Below are positions 33,980 to 41,886 of a stretch of 64,000 nt of DNA, one piece after another. Where the stretch lies: the NCBI GenBank assembly GCA_045544455.1, contig JAZPYZ010000019.1:124001-188000 (forward strand), given 5' to 3'. Under the pieces are notes generated by a model, which was given only the letters and a program-made list of their open reading frames with translations, did not search any database and was not told where the DNA came from. The first letter of the stretch is position 1; each line of letters starts with the position of its first letter. Made by a program: the position numbers and the translations under genes. The stretch comes from JAZPYZ01 sp045544455. GTDB taxonomy: Bacteria > Bacillota > Clostridia > Oscillospirales > Acutalibacteraceae.

Positions 33980-34384
33980 TTATCCCCTTTTGTATATATC
34001 TAACGTGATCTTCGGATGAGAAGAACCGACAAACTCTTCTGTACCGGTTAGGCTAAACCCATTTGTTTGTAAATCCACGTTCCACGTAACGTCGGCCGGA
34101 TATCGACGATTCCATCGGAACATCCACACCTCATCGCAGTCATCGATCGAAAACGTTGTGTTTTCCACAAAGCAAAAGTCATCGGTTTTGGCTTTGTCGG
34201 CGCATCGGTCATGAACCTTAAAATCGCCGCCTTCGGCAAACTGCTTGGCGGAATATTCACTCATCCACAGCGTATGTCCTGCCGTCATCGATAACACTTT
34301 TTCGCGCAATACGCGATCCTGGCTTTGCCGGCGGCCGTTAAACATCATACCGCCGTTATCATCCACACATACGATCAGTTTCAT
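33980..34384 (-). CDS. Conserved hypothetical protein
   Basis: A 134-residue soluble protein opening MKLIVCVDDNGGMMFNGRRQSQDR, with WMSEYSAKQF, a VDD..GG segment and WMFRWNRRYP. I recall similar small proteins in Clostridia but know no function. The absence of signal or membrane segments suggests a cytoplasmic protein. It is packed between the membrane protein gene (19 bp) and the nuclease gene (2 bp). Confidence 0.7.
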   Translation of the reverse strand: MKLIVCVDDNGGMMFNGRRQSQDRVLREKVLSMTAGHTLWMSEYSAKQFAEGGDFKVHDRCADKAKTDDFCFVENTTFSIDDCDEVWMFRWNRRYPADVTWNVDLQTNGFSLTGTEEFVGSSHPKITLDIYKRG

Positions 34385-34403
34385 GAGCCGTATCCCCCCC
34401 TTT

Positions 34404-35087
34404 TTATTTAGTAAAAAACGGACGTGCTTTTAATCGATCTACAAAGGTGAACCGGCGTTCGAGCAAACCGCTGAACCGACCGATCAACCATCCGTTAACC
34501 AACGCACATACCACCGTGCCGAGCTTGACCCCCTGAAATTCGCCAAACCCGAAAAAAGCAAACGACAAACACACCGCAACTGCACAACTAATACAGTCGT
34601 AACAGGTTTTACAGGTGGTGATATTCCACCGGTAGGTGTCGGATAATTCTTTGACAAATAATTCATAGGCTTCGGGTGCAAAATAGGTATGGAACATCAG
34701 CGATACACCCAGCGCACACACCGTCACCCCCACCACGTAACACACCAAGCGAATCACCATACCGTCCGCCGGCAATCCGGAAATCAACCACACAAAGCCA
34801 TCCAAAATCCAACCATATAAAAACGCGGTAACAAACGACATCAGATAGGACCATTTTGCCTTCCGCGTAATGGCGATCAGTGCTATAATCAACAATCCTT
34901 CCACCGTGTATCCGGCCATACCAAACGAGAAAAACGGCAGAAACTGTGACAGTTTCAGATGCAGGATATACGCCGGTGCGATCACCATCGATAAGCCGAA
35001 ATCGGCTTTTTCCATCAACGCCGTGCTAAACCCCAACGCCAACAAACCGAACACATACGCCCATTCGGTATAAAATGTCTTCTTCAA
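34404..35087 (-). CDS. YczE/YitT-like integral membrane protein
   Basis: A 227-residue protein with about five or six hydrophobic helices, resembling the YczE/YyaS/YitT group (YVFGLLALGFSTALMEKADFGLSM near the N-terminus). A cysteine cluster (CKTCYDCISC) lies about residue 160. The TTG start at 35087 lies 10 nt after GGAG, within the operon. Translation from 35129 would overlap the SDR gene and adds a non-family extension. Transported substrate unknown. Confidence 0.75.
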   Translation of the reverse strand: MKKTFYTEWAYVFGLLALGFSTALMEKADFGLSMVIAPAYILHLKLSQFLPFFSFGMAGYTVEGLLIIALIAITRKAKWSYLMSFVTAFLYGWILDGFVWLISGLPADGMVIRLVCYVVGVTVCALGVSLMFHTYFAPEAYELFVKELSDTYRWNITTCKTCYDCISCAVAVCLSFAFFGFGEFQGVKLGTVVCALVNGWLIGRFSGLLERRFTFVDRLKARPFFTK

Positions 35088-35094
35088 AACGATA

Positions 35095-35991
35095 TCACTC
35101 CGTACTGAAAGCAGGCGCCAACGCCGCATAAATTTGTTTCGCCGTATGGTCGATCTGCCGGCATTCGTCCGGCAGACAGGTGGTAAGCGCCTTGTTCACA
35201 GGTTCGCCCCAAACGTCCCACCACTTAGGTCCAATCCACCGATAACAAGGCGTTTCCTCAAACAATCCTTCTACGATACTTAAAGCCGCGGCTTTCGGCG
35301 GCATAAAGATCCATTTCATCGGGTGTTTGATCAACGCAAACAACCATTTCGGATAATGGGCGGTGATGTTGGTCAAGGTGATACCCGGATGGGTTACCGC
35401 CAACGTCACATCCGGATGATCTTTCAGTAATTCAAACAACGAAAACATCAGGTATCGTTTGGCATTCCCATACACCAAACTCGCCTTGCGCCGAGTCGCA
35501 AAATCCACATCATCGGCATCGGTTTTCGCATAGTTGTGGGCGATACTCCCTACCGCCACTACCCGTCCGTGCCGCGCCGAGAGATGTGGCAACAGTCGGT
35601 TGGTGATATAATACGGCGACACAAAATTGATTTGAAACACGTTGTCGAAACCGGTCGAACAGGTCCTGCGCGGTATGCTGTACGCACCGGCGTTGTGGAT
35701 CAAAATATCGATCCCACACGTTTCGAGTTCGCGACAGGCGTTTTCCACCGCGTCGATATGTTCCAGATCTGCCGTCACGCGGCGGATATCCGCATCGGGA
35801 AACGCAATTTGCAATTCCCCTTGTAACCGCCAGGCTTTATCGGGGTTACGGTCAACCATTACCAACGCACCGCCGAGTTGCAGTATATAGCGGCACAGTT
35901 CTCCACCTATACCGCCGGTCGAACCGAATAACGCCACTCGTTTGCCGACGAGTTTACCGGCATACGGTGTCAACCATCTTGCGCAGTGGAT
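35095..35991 (-). CDS. SDR-family oxidoreductase (start uncertain, possible ATC)
   Basis: About 298 residues of short-chain dehydrogenase: the Rossmann motif ALFGSTGGIGGELC, DILIHNAGAY, a catalytic YGNAK (YxxxK) and HPGITLTN. Substrate unknown. The true start is unclear. An AAAGGAGG at 36001-36008 lies 8 nt before an in-frame ATC (35989-35991), giving an N-terminus (HCARWLTPYAGKLVGKR) like relatives. The next candidate is TTG at 35973, without a ribosome site. The open frame continues to 36303 inside the GH78 gene and is rejected there. Confidence 0.8.
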   Translation of the reverse strand: MHCARWLTPYAGKLVGKRVALFGSTGGIGGELCRYILQLGGALVMVDRNPDKAWRLQGELQIAFPDADIRRVTADLEHIDAVENACRELETCGIDILIHNAGAYSIPRRTCSTGFDNVFQINFVSPYYITNRLLPHLSARHGRVVAVGSIAHNYAKTDADDVDFATRRKASLVYGNAKRYLMFSLFELLKDHPDVTLAVTHPGITLTNITAHYPKWLFALIKHPMKWIFMPPKAAALSIVEGLFEETPCYRWIGPKWWDVWGEPVNKALTTCLPDECRQIDHTAKQIYAALAPAFSTE

Positions 35992-36010
35992 ATCAAACCC
36001 CTCCTTTGTA

Positions 36011-38254
36011 TTATCGAAGTGTGAATATATAGCAATCGCCGTCTCGGCGCTGTGAAACGAGTTCTCGATTTGGGAACTCAAAATGGCAGGTGATCGCCGA
36101 CGGCACCAACACCGTATATATCGTATCGATTCCCTGTGTTTTCCACGAAACCTCCACCCTGCCGAACGACGTATCATAATGTCCACTGGCTTCGGTAATC
36201 CGAACTTCCGGATCAAAATACGGTTTAAAGGTGATGGTTTTACAACCGCCAACGTGTTCGTCCGGTCGAATCCCCAAGCAATATTCATACATCCACTCGA
36301 CACACGAACCGAGCGAAAAATGGTTAAACGAGTTCATACCGGGTAAAAATCCGTTTTCGTTGGTATAACTGTCCCAATGTTCCCAAATGGTCGTGGCACC
36401 ATTGAGGATCGAATAACCCCAACCGGGATAATCGCGCGCCGTCAAAATACGATACGCATCCTCCACAAGGCCCAAATTGCACAGGACCGGCAATAAATAT
36501 TTCACCCCTAAGAATCCGGTGGTAAGATGACCGTTAAACTCTTTCAATTTGCGAACCAACTGGGGTTTAGCTTCTTTGGCATCGATCAAACCGAACCGAT
36601 ATCCCAACACATAGACCGTTTGGGTATCCGACACAATACGGCCATCCGCACCGATATACGCCGCACGAAATGCTTGCTTGATCTGTTCAAACAAGGTGGT
36701 ATAGCGTTGTTCTTCCTCAGCATCGCCAAGCACACGGCACATATATGCCGCATACCACGCCGCGCGAGCGTAATATAAGTTAGCAATAACACTCTTATCG
36801 GAGGTTTCAAACACGCTTAACCAATCGCCGTACATATTACCGCCGTCGCGCAAAAAGCCGTGACTATCCGTCTGGTAGTAATCCAACAACCGTTTAAGCG
36901 CCGGCAGATTATCGCGAAGCACCGACTTGTCCCCGTACATTTTATAGTGAGTATACGGAATCTCCCCGATCGCCTCGCTCCATCCAGCCGCAGCATCTCG
37001 ACCGGTATAGGCATAGGAACCCACACGCGGCAAAGGCGCTACCGCCGGGATAACGCCGTTACCCAGTTGCGCATCGCGAATATCTGCCAGATATTTTTTG
37101 AAATAGCGGTCACAATCCATATTATACATGGCGGTTTGACAAAAGATCTGTGCATCGCCCGTCCAACCCAATCGCTCGTCTCGTTGAGGGCAGTCGGTCG
37201 GCACGCTCATAAAATTATCCCGTTGTCCCCATAGGGCATTTTCAAAGATTTTGTTGACCAGTTCATCCGAACATTGAAAGGAACCGGTAGCGGTCAGATC
37301 GGTATACATTGCTTCAGCAACTACGCTCACGATCTGCGCGTCCCCTTCAATGGTGAGTTGTGCGTACTCAAAACCATGATAGGTAAACAACGGGCGAAAC
37401 GTTTCATCGCCGCCACCGGACAAAACGTAGGTATCGGTTGCCTCGGCTTTGCGTAAATTCTCGGTATACAAAGCACCGTCTTTCAACATTTCGCCGTGAC
37501 GAACGGTGATCTTGGCACCACGCTCACCGCGAACCACACATCGCAATACGCCGGCGATGTTTTGCCCGACATGATACAGGATTGTGCCGTTATCGCGGCG
37601 GAGTTCTTTTGGGATAAAGGTATGTTTTACCACAATGGGCGGGATATCGATCCGTTCCAAAAACAGGTTGCGCGAGAATTTAAAAACCGGCACCTCCACT
37701 GCATGCCACGCGCGATCGTCATACCCCACACACGTCCAATCACCCAGCGAATAGCGATGATCGACGTATTCGCCCATGTAAATATCGCTGCGACGAATCT
37801 CACCCGTGGCGGCTTTCCAACTTTCATCGGTTACGATCTCTTCGACGCGGCCGTCCGAATAGGTCAACCGCACGGTCAGGGTGAATTCCAACCGATCGGT
37901 ATAGTTGTTGCGTTTAAAGGTGTAGTTCGATCCAACATGGCCAACCGCCCATCCATCACCGAGCACCACGCCAACGGCATTCCGTTCACGGACACGATCG
38001 GTGATATCGTAGATCATCAACGGCAGTTTTTTCGAGTAATCCACCCATCCCGGCGACAGATAATCATCCGCCACCGCTTCACCGTTTAGGTATAATTTGT
38101 AAACGCCCAAGGCTGACATAAGAATTTCTGTTTTTTCCACACGATCCGACACGTCGAACTCTTTACGAAAATACGGCGATGGGTTTCCGTATGGAGCATC
38201 GGCATCTTTATAGTCTCCGGTAGCATAGGTGATCCATTTGGAATTTAACAGCAT
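36011..38254 (-). CDS. GH78 alpha-L-rhamnosidase-like glycoside hydrolase
   Basis: A 747-residue GH78-type protein. It has N-terminal beta domains (SPYFRKEFDVSDR, SALGVYKLYLNGE), and the catalytic (alpha/alpha)6 barrel contains TDCPQRDERLGWTGDAQ (general-acid region) and ATTIWEHWDSYT. It removes L-rhamnose from plant or bacterial glycosides. No signal peptide is present, so it probably acts on imported oligosaccharides or glycosides. First gene of a five-gene operon (SDR, membrane protein, hypothetical, nuclease). Confidence 0.9.
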   Translation of the reverse strand: MLLNSKWITYATGDYKDADAPYGNPSPYFRKEFDVSDRVEKTEILMSALGVYKLYLNGEAVADDYLSPGWVDYSKKLPLMIYDITDRVRERNAVGVVLGDGWAVGHVGSNYTFKRNNYTDRLEFTLTVRLTYSDGRVEEIVTDESWKAATGEIRRSDIYMGEYVDHRYSLGDWTCVGYDDRAWHAVEVPVFKFSRNLFLERIDIPPIVVKHTFIPKELRRDNGTILYHVGQNIAGVLRCVVRGERGAKITVRHGEMLKDGALYTENLRKAEATDTYVLSGGGDETFRPLFTYHGFEYAQLTIEGDAQIVSVVAEAMYTDLTATGSFQCSDELVNKIFENALWGQRDNFMSVPTDCPQRDERLGWTGDAQIFCQTAMYNMDCDRYFKKYLADIRDAQLGNGVIPAVAPLPRVGSYAYTGRDAAAGWSEAIGEIPYTHYKMYGDKSVLRDNLPALKRLLDYYQTDSHGFLRDGGNMYGDWLSVFETSDKSVIANLYYARAAWYAAYMCRVLGDAEEEQRYTTLFEQIKQAFRAAYIGADGRIVSDTQTVYVLGYRFGLIDAKEAKPQLVRKLKEFNGHLTTGFLGVKYLLPVLCNLGLVEDAYRILTARDYPGWGYSILNGATTIWEHWDSYTNENGFLPGMNSFNHFSLGSCVEWMYEYCLGIRPDEHVGGCKTITFKPYFDPEVRITEASGHYDTSFGRVEVSWKTQGIDTIYTVLVPSAITCHFEFPNRELVSQRRDGDCYIFTLR

Positions 38255-38295
38255 GGCACTCTCTCCTTGATGAACAATCCCTCTATATATTCCAC

Positions 38296-38324
38296 ATTAT
38301 AACACACGCAAACCTTTCAAGCAA
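38296..38324 (-). promoter_or_regulatory. Promoter of the GH78 operon
   Basis: Minus-strand TTGCTT (38319-38324), 17 bp spacer, TATAAT (38296-38301). Confidence 0.7.
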
Positions 38325-38363
38325 CAAAAAAACAGGTAAACGACGAATCGTTTACCTGTTTTT
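38325..38363. terminator. Terminator after malic enzyme gene
   Basis: A 13 bp stem (AACAGGTAAACGA/TCGTTTACCTGTT) with T7 on the minus strand and TTTTT on the plus strand. Confidence 0.92.
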
Positions 38364-38372
38364 GGATTTGTG

Positions 38373-39545
38373 TTAGATGCGAGCGACGCCGGTTTCTTTC
38401 GCGGTTTTAATAACCGCTTCGGCGACGACCTGCGCCACGCGTTTGTCGAGAGCCGGTGCAATGATGTTTTCCTCGGTGATCTCATCATCCGGAATCAGCG
38501 AAGCCAGCGCGAACGAAGTCGCCACTTTCATTTCTTCGTTGATGCAGGTAGCGCGGCAATCCAGCGCGCCGCGGAAGATGCCCGGGAAAGCCAGCACGTT
38601 GTTGATCTGGTTCGGGAAATCCGAACGACCGGTACCGACCACGCGCGCACCGGCAGCTTTTGCCACATCCGGCATAATTTCCGGCGTGGGGTTCGCCATC
38701 GGGAACATGATCGCGTCAGACGCCATCGATTTCACCATTTCGGGGGTAACGAGGTTCGGAGCAGACACGCCAATGAACACATCCGCACCTACCAACGCAT
38801 CGGCAAGCGTGCCGGTTTGATGTTCGAGGTTGGTCACCTTCGAAACTTCCTCTTGTGCCGGGTTGTTGTTGGCATCCCCTTCGCAGATGATACCGAACCG
38901 ATCGCAGAAGGTCAGGTGTTTAACGCCCATGTTCATCAGGTGTTTGCCGATCGCAATACCGGCCGAACCGGCACCATTGATAACGACTTTGACTTCCCCG
39001 ATCTGTTTTTTCACCAGTTTCAGCGCATTGATCAACGCCGCCGCCACCACGATGGCGGTACCGTGTTGGTCATCGTGGAAGATCGGAATATCGCAGATCT
39101 CTTTCAATTTGCGTTCAATCTCGAAACAACGCGGAGCCGAAATATCTTCCAGGTTGATGCCGCCAAAACTGCCGGACAACAAATAGATGGTACGGACGAT
39201 TTCGTCCACGTCTTTTGATTTAATGCAAAGCGGGAACGCGTCGACATCGGCAAACGCTTTAAACAAGGCGCACTTACCTTCCATAACCGGCATGCCAGCT
39301 TCCGGACCGATATCGCCGAGTCCCAAAATCGCGGTGCCGTCGGTAACGACCGCCACCAGATTAGAGCGACGAGTCAACTCATACGATTTGTTGATATCTT
39401 TGTGGATCTCGAGGCAGGGTTCAGCAACGCCGGGCGTGTACGCCAACGAAAGGTCCTCACGCGAATTGATCGGTGCGCGGGAAATAACCTCGATCTTACC
39501 ATTCCATTCGTAATGCTTTTTCAGCGATTCTTGTCTAATATCCAT
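38373..39545 (-). CDS. NAD(P)-dependent malic enzyme
   Basis: A 390-residue short-form malic enzyme: SLAYTPGVAEPCLEI (substrate region), VTDGTAILGLGDIGPEAGMPVMEGK (metal and NAD site), FHDDQHGTAIV and the Rossmann motif NGAGSAGIAIGKHL. It decarboxylates malate to pyruvate with CO2 and NAD(P)H. Four base pairs separate it from the upstream Ldh-family gene. The pair could run a malate shunt feeding pyruvate and exchanging NADH for NADPH; cofactor choice cannot be read safely. Confidence 0.94.
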   Translation of the reverse strand: MDIRQESLKKHYEWNGKIEVISRAPINSREDLSLAYTPGVAEPCLEIHKDINKSYELTRRSNLVAVVTDGTAILGLGDIGPEAGMPVMEGKCALFKAFADVDAFPLCIKSKDVDEIVRTIYLLSGSFGGINLEDISAPRCFEIERKLKEICDIPIFHDDQHGTAIVVAAALINALKLVKKQIGEVKVVINGAGSAGIAIGKHLMNMGVKHLTFCDRFGIICEGDANNNPAQEEVSKVTNLEHQTGTLADALVGADVFIGVSAPNLVTPEMVKSMASDAIMFPMANPTPEIMPDVAKAAGARVVGTGRSDFPNQINNVLAFPGIFRGALDCRATCINEEMKVATSFALASLIPDDEITEENIIAPALDKRVAQVVAEAVIKTAKETGVARI

Positions 39546-39549
39546 ATGA

Positions 39550-40662
39550 TTAGTCCTCCCACGGGAAGGTGTACTGAGTCAAGCCCAGTTCATCGCGGAT
39601 GGCGACCATTTCCTTTTGCACCGATTCGTTGATCGGCACACCGTCTTTGCGCGCCAAGCGAACCAAGTATTCTTTTTCACCGGCGGAATAGATGCGTTCC
39701 GCACCCGGCGCTTTCTTGGAAGCGCGCACCGCACGGATGATGTCGCCCGCTTTTTGGCGGCAAACATCTTCGCCCATAAAGTGATCGGTATCGATTGCGA
39801 TAAAGAAGTGGCCCAGACGGAAGGGAACTTTGTTACCGTCGGCATCCTTGCCGGTCAGCGCCTTACCGTAGTTACCATCCTGCAGCGCAGCAGAAAGCAA
39901 CTCAACAAACATCGCAATGCCATAGCCTTTATAACCGGCTTGTTCCTCGCCGGGGCCGCCCAAAGTACACAGAGCCGCCTCACCACGAGCCATGGTTTTG
40001 AGCGCATCGGCCGAAGTGCCTTCGTAAGCATTGCCGTCCACGCCGATCAAAGCGCCTTTGGGAGCATCCTTGCCGATACGGGCATAGTACTCGAGCTTAC
40101 CGTTTTGATACGTGGAGGAAGCGCCGTCAAAGTTGAAATCGAATTCCTCATCGGTGGGAACGCCCAGCGTCAAGGGGTTGGTACCGAACATACCTTCTAC
40201 ACCGAAGGTAGGAGCAACCGTGGGACGAGCGTTGGTACCGGTAAGACCGATACAACCGGCTTTTGCCGCCATAGAGGTGTAATAGCCGGCGATACCGTAG
40301 TGGCAGGAGTTGCGAACAACGACCATACCCATACCGTATTCTTTCGCTTTATCGATCGCCATTTGCATTGCTTTGTAACCGATCACTTGGCCCATACCGT
40401 CGTGACCGTCGACCACCGCCGTAGTCGGGGTTTCTTTGATGATTTCAAAGTTGGTAACCGGATTTTGGATACCGTCTTTGATACGATCCAGATAAACCGG
40501 TTTAAAACGGTTGACACCGTGCGACTCGATACCGCGTTTATCGGATTCGAGCAGAACGTCGGCGCAGATTTCCGCATCTTCTCTCGGGATGCCGTAACCG
40601 ACAAACGAGTCGATAACGAAATTCGTGATTGTTTTCCAATCGACAATGTTGGTTTTTGCCAT
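39550..40662 (-). CDS. Ldh2-family malate/lactate dehydrogenase
   Basis: A 370-residue Ldh2/YlbC-family NAD(P)-dependent dehydrogenase, unrelated in fold to Rossmann LDH/MDH. Signatures: SDKRGIESHGVNR, VVRNSCHYGIAGYYT, TGTNARPTVAPTFG and GTNPLTLGVP. Its position directly before malic enzyme, with which it shares a promoter, makes malate/oxaloacetate the likely substrate pair. The ATG follows GGAGG. Confidence 0.88.
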   Translation of the reverse strand: MAKTNIVDWKTITNFVIDSFVGYGIPREDAEICADVLLESDKRGIESHGVNRFKPVYLDRIKDGIQNPVTNFEIIKETPTTAVVDGHDGMGQVIGYKAMQMAIDKAKEYGMGMVVVRNSCHYGIAGYYTSMAAKAGCIGLTGTNARPTVAPTFGVEGMFGTNPLTLGVPTDEEFDFNFDGASSTYQNGKLEYYARIGKDAPKGALIGVDGNAYEGTSADALKTMARGEAALCTLGGPGEEQAGYKGYGIAMFVELLSAALQDGNYGKALTGKDADGNKVPFRLGHFFIAIDTDHFMGEDVCRQKAGDIIRAVRASKKAPGAERIYSAGEKEYLVRLARKDGVPINESVQKEMVAIRDELGLTQYTFPWED

Positions 40663-40729
40663 GGATGTTTCCTCCTAAACAATTCTTTTTTACACGCTGT
40701 TCACACAGCAACTATTTTTGACACCTCCT

Positions 40730-40757
40730 ATTATAAAACCAATCCTAATATTGTCTA
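40730..40757 (-). promoter_or_regulatory. Promoter of the malate dehydrogenase-malic enzyme operon
   Basis: Minus-strand TAGACA (40752-40757), 16 bp spacer, TATAAT (40730-40735). Confidence 0.7.
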
Positions 40758-40805
40758 TCGCCATTTTGAACAAAAACGAGGGCAAAAAACAAGGCAAAAC
40801 ACCCA

Positions 40806-40840
40806 CAAAAAAACACCGCACACAATCCCGTGTACGGTGC
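40806..40840 (-). terminator. Terminator after the Cof-type HAD gene
   Basis: Minus-strand stem CACCGTACAC/GTGTGCGGTG (one G-U pair) followed by TTTTTTTG. Confidence 0.88.
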
Positions 40841-40861
40841 TAAACTTGGCAAATATCGCTC

Positions 40862-41695
40862 TTAACTTTTTACATAGCGTTCCGCAATATACGCAATAGC
40901 ATGTTCTTCATTAGAACAGATCACCGCGTCTGCCGAGGTCTGCATGAGTTCATTGGCATTCGCTACCGCCAATCCCAAACCGGCCGCTTGGATCATCGAC
41001 AGATCGTTTTCACTGTCCCCCACGCCAATGGTATCCGAATACGCCACACCAAGTTTGTCGGCAAGTTGATGCAACGCATTGCCTTTGCCGGCGGTGACGT
41101 GGAACGTTTCCAGATTATGTTCACATACCGATACCACGCCAAGTCCTTCGATCTCATTTAACCGTTTACGGCACGCTTCCTCCTCTTCCTCGCTGTGGAA
41201 AAACATCGAAAACACTTCTACATCGTTTAGCGTTTTGGCAAATGCTTTAAACTCATCCCGTTGCATAGCGACGGCATAATCGTCGATCACTTTACGGTGT
41301 GCTTCAATGAAATTAAAATGCTCATCCGCGCCGTCAAACTCACACGCCGCGTCCACATAACTGCCACCGTTTTGCCGGAACATAACGTGCATATCGTAAT
41401 CGTATATAATATCCAGCACCTGCGCAACCAAATCGTTCGTCAAGCAGTTTAAAATCCGTTCTCCCGTCTGTAGATCAACAACCACTGCACCGTTGGAATG
41501 AATCACATACCGAATATCGGGATTGTTTTTAAGAATATCCGGAATCTCACATAACGTTCTACCGGAGGAAGGCACAAACTGTACGCCGTTTTCAGCAAGC
41601 GTGTGAATCGCCTGCAAATTCACATCACTAACCTGTGATCGATTGTTAAACAACGTTCCGTCAAGATCGCTCACGACCATTTTATACGTTGACAT
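40862..41695 (-). CDS. Cof-type HAD-superfamily phosphatase
   Basis: A 277-residue HAD IIB (Cof-like) hydrolase. Motif I is VVSDLDGTLFNN, motif II VPSSGR, with AGKGNALHQLADKLGV and motif IV GVGDSENDLSMI. Such enzymes dephosphorylate sugar phosphates or flavin and PLP; the substrate is unknown. The ATG at 41695 is preferred over 41704, which crowds the GGAGGAG site. It is transcribed alone, from a promoter at 41800-41827. Confidence 0.9.
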   Translation of the reverse strand: MSTYKMVVSDLDGTLFNNRSQVSDVNLQAIHTLAENGVQFVPSSGRTLCEIPDILKNNPDIRYVIHSNGAVVVDLQTGERILNCLTNDLVAQVLDIIYDYDMHVMFRQNGGSYVDAACEFDGADEHFNFIEAHRKVIDDYAVAMQRDEFKAFAKTLNDVEVFSMFFHSEEEEEACRKRLNEIEGLGVVSVCEHNLETFHVTAGKGNALHQLADKLGVAYSDTIGVGDSENDLSMIQAAGLGLAVANANELMQTSADAVICSNEEHAIAYIAERYVKS

Positions 41696-41799
41696 ACCGT
41701 TCATACTCCTCCATGTAAAACTCTAAAACAAACGTGTTGTCGAACTGTGTATGACACGTCCGGTTTCAGCCCTATCATCCCTTTTCGACAACCACCGTC

Positions 41800-41827
41800 A
41801 TTATATCATGTCCTCTATAAATTTCAA
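41800..41827 (-). promoter_or_regulatory. Promoter of the Cof-type HAD gene
   Basis: Minus-strand TTGAAA (41822-41827), 16 bp spacer, TATAAT (41800-41805). The leader is about 100 nt long, with no recognised RNA element. Confidence 0.7.
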
Positions 41828-41837
41828 GGCAGAAACG

Positions 41838-41880
41838 CAAAAAACGCCATGGATGTTCGTGTGAAGATCCATGGCGTTTG
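41838..41880 (-). terminator. Terminator after the GH3 gene
   Basis: A 13 bp perfect stem (AAACGCCATGGAT/ATCCATGGCGTTT, 12 nt loop) with TTTTTTG on the minus strand. Confidence 0.92.
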
Positions 41881-41886
41881 ATTATA

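Noticed and set aside
39616..40899. A 427-codon plus-strand open frame
   Set aside because: Antisense to the Ldh2-family gene, with no independent start signal or domain.
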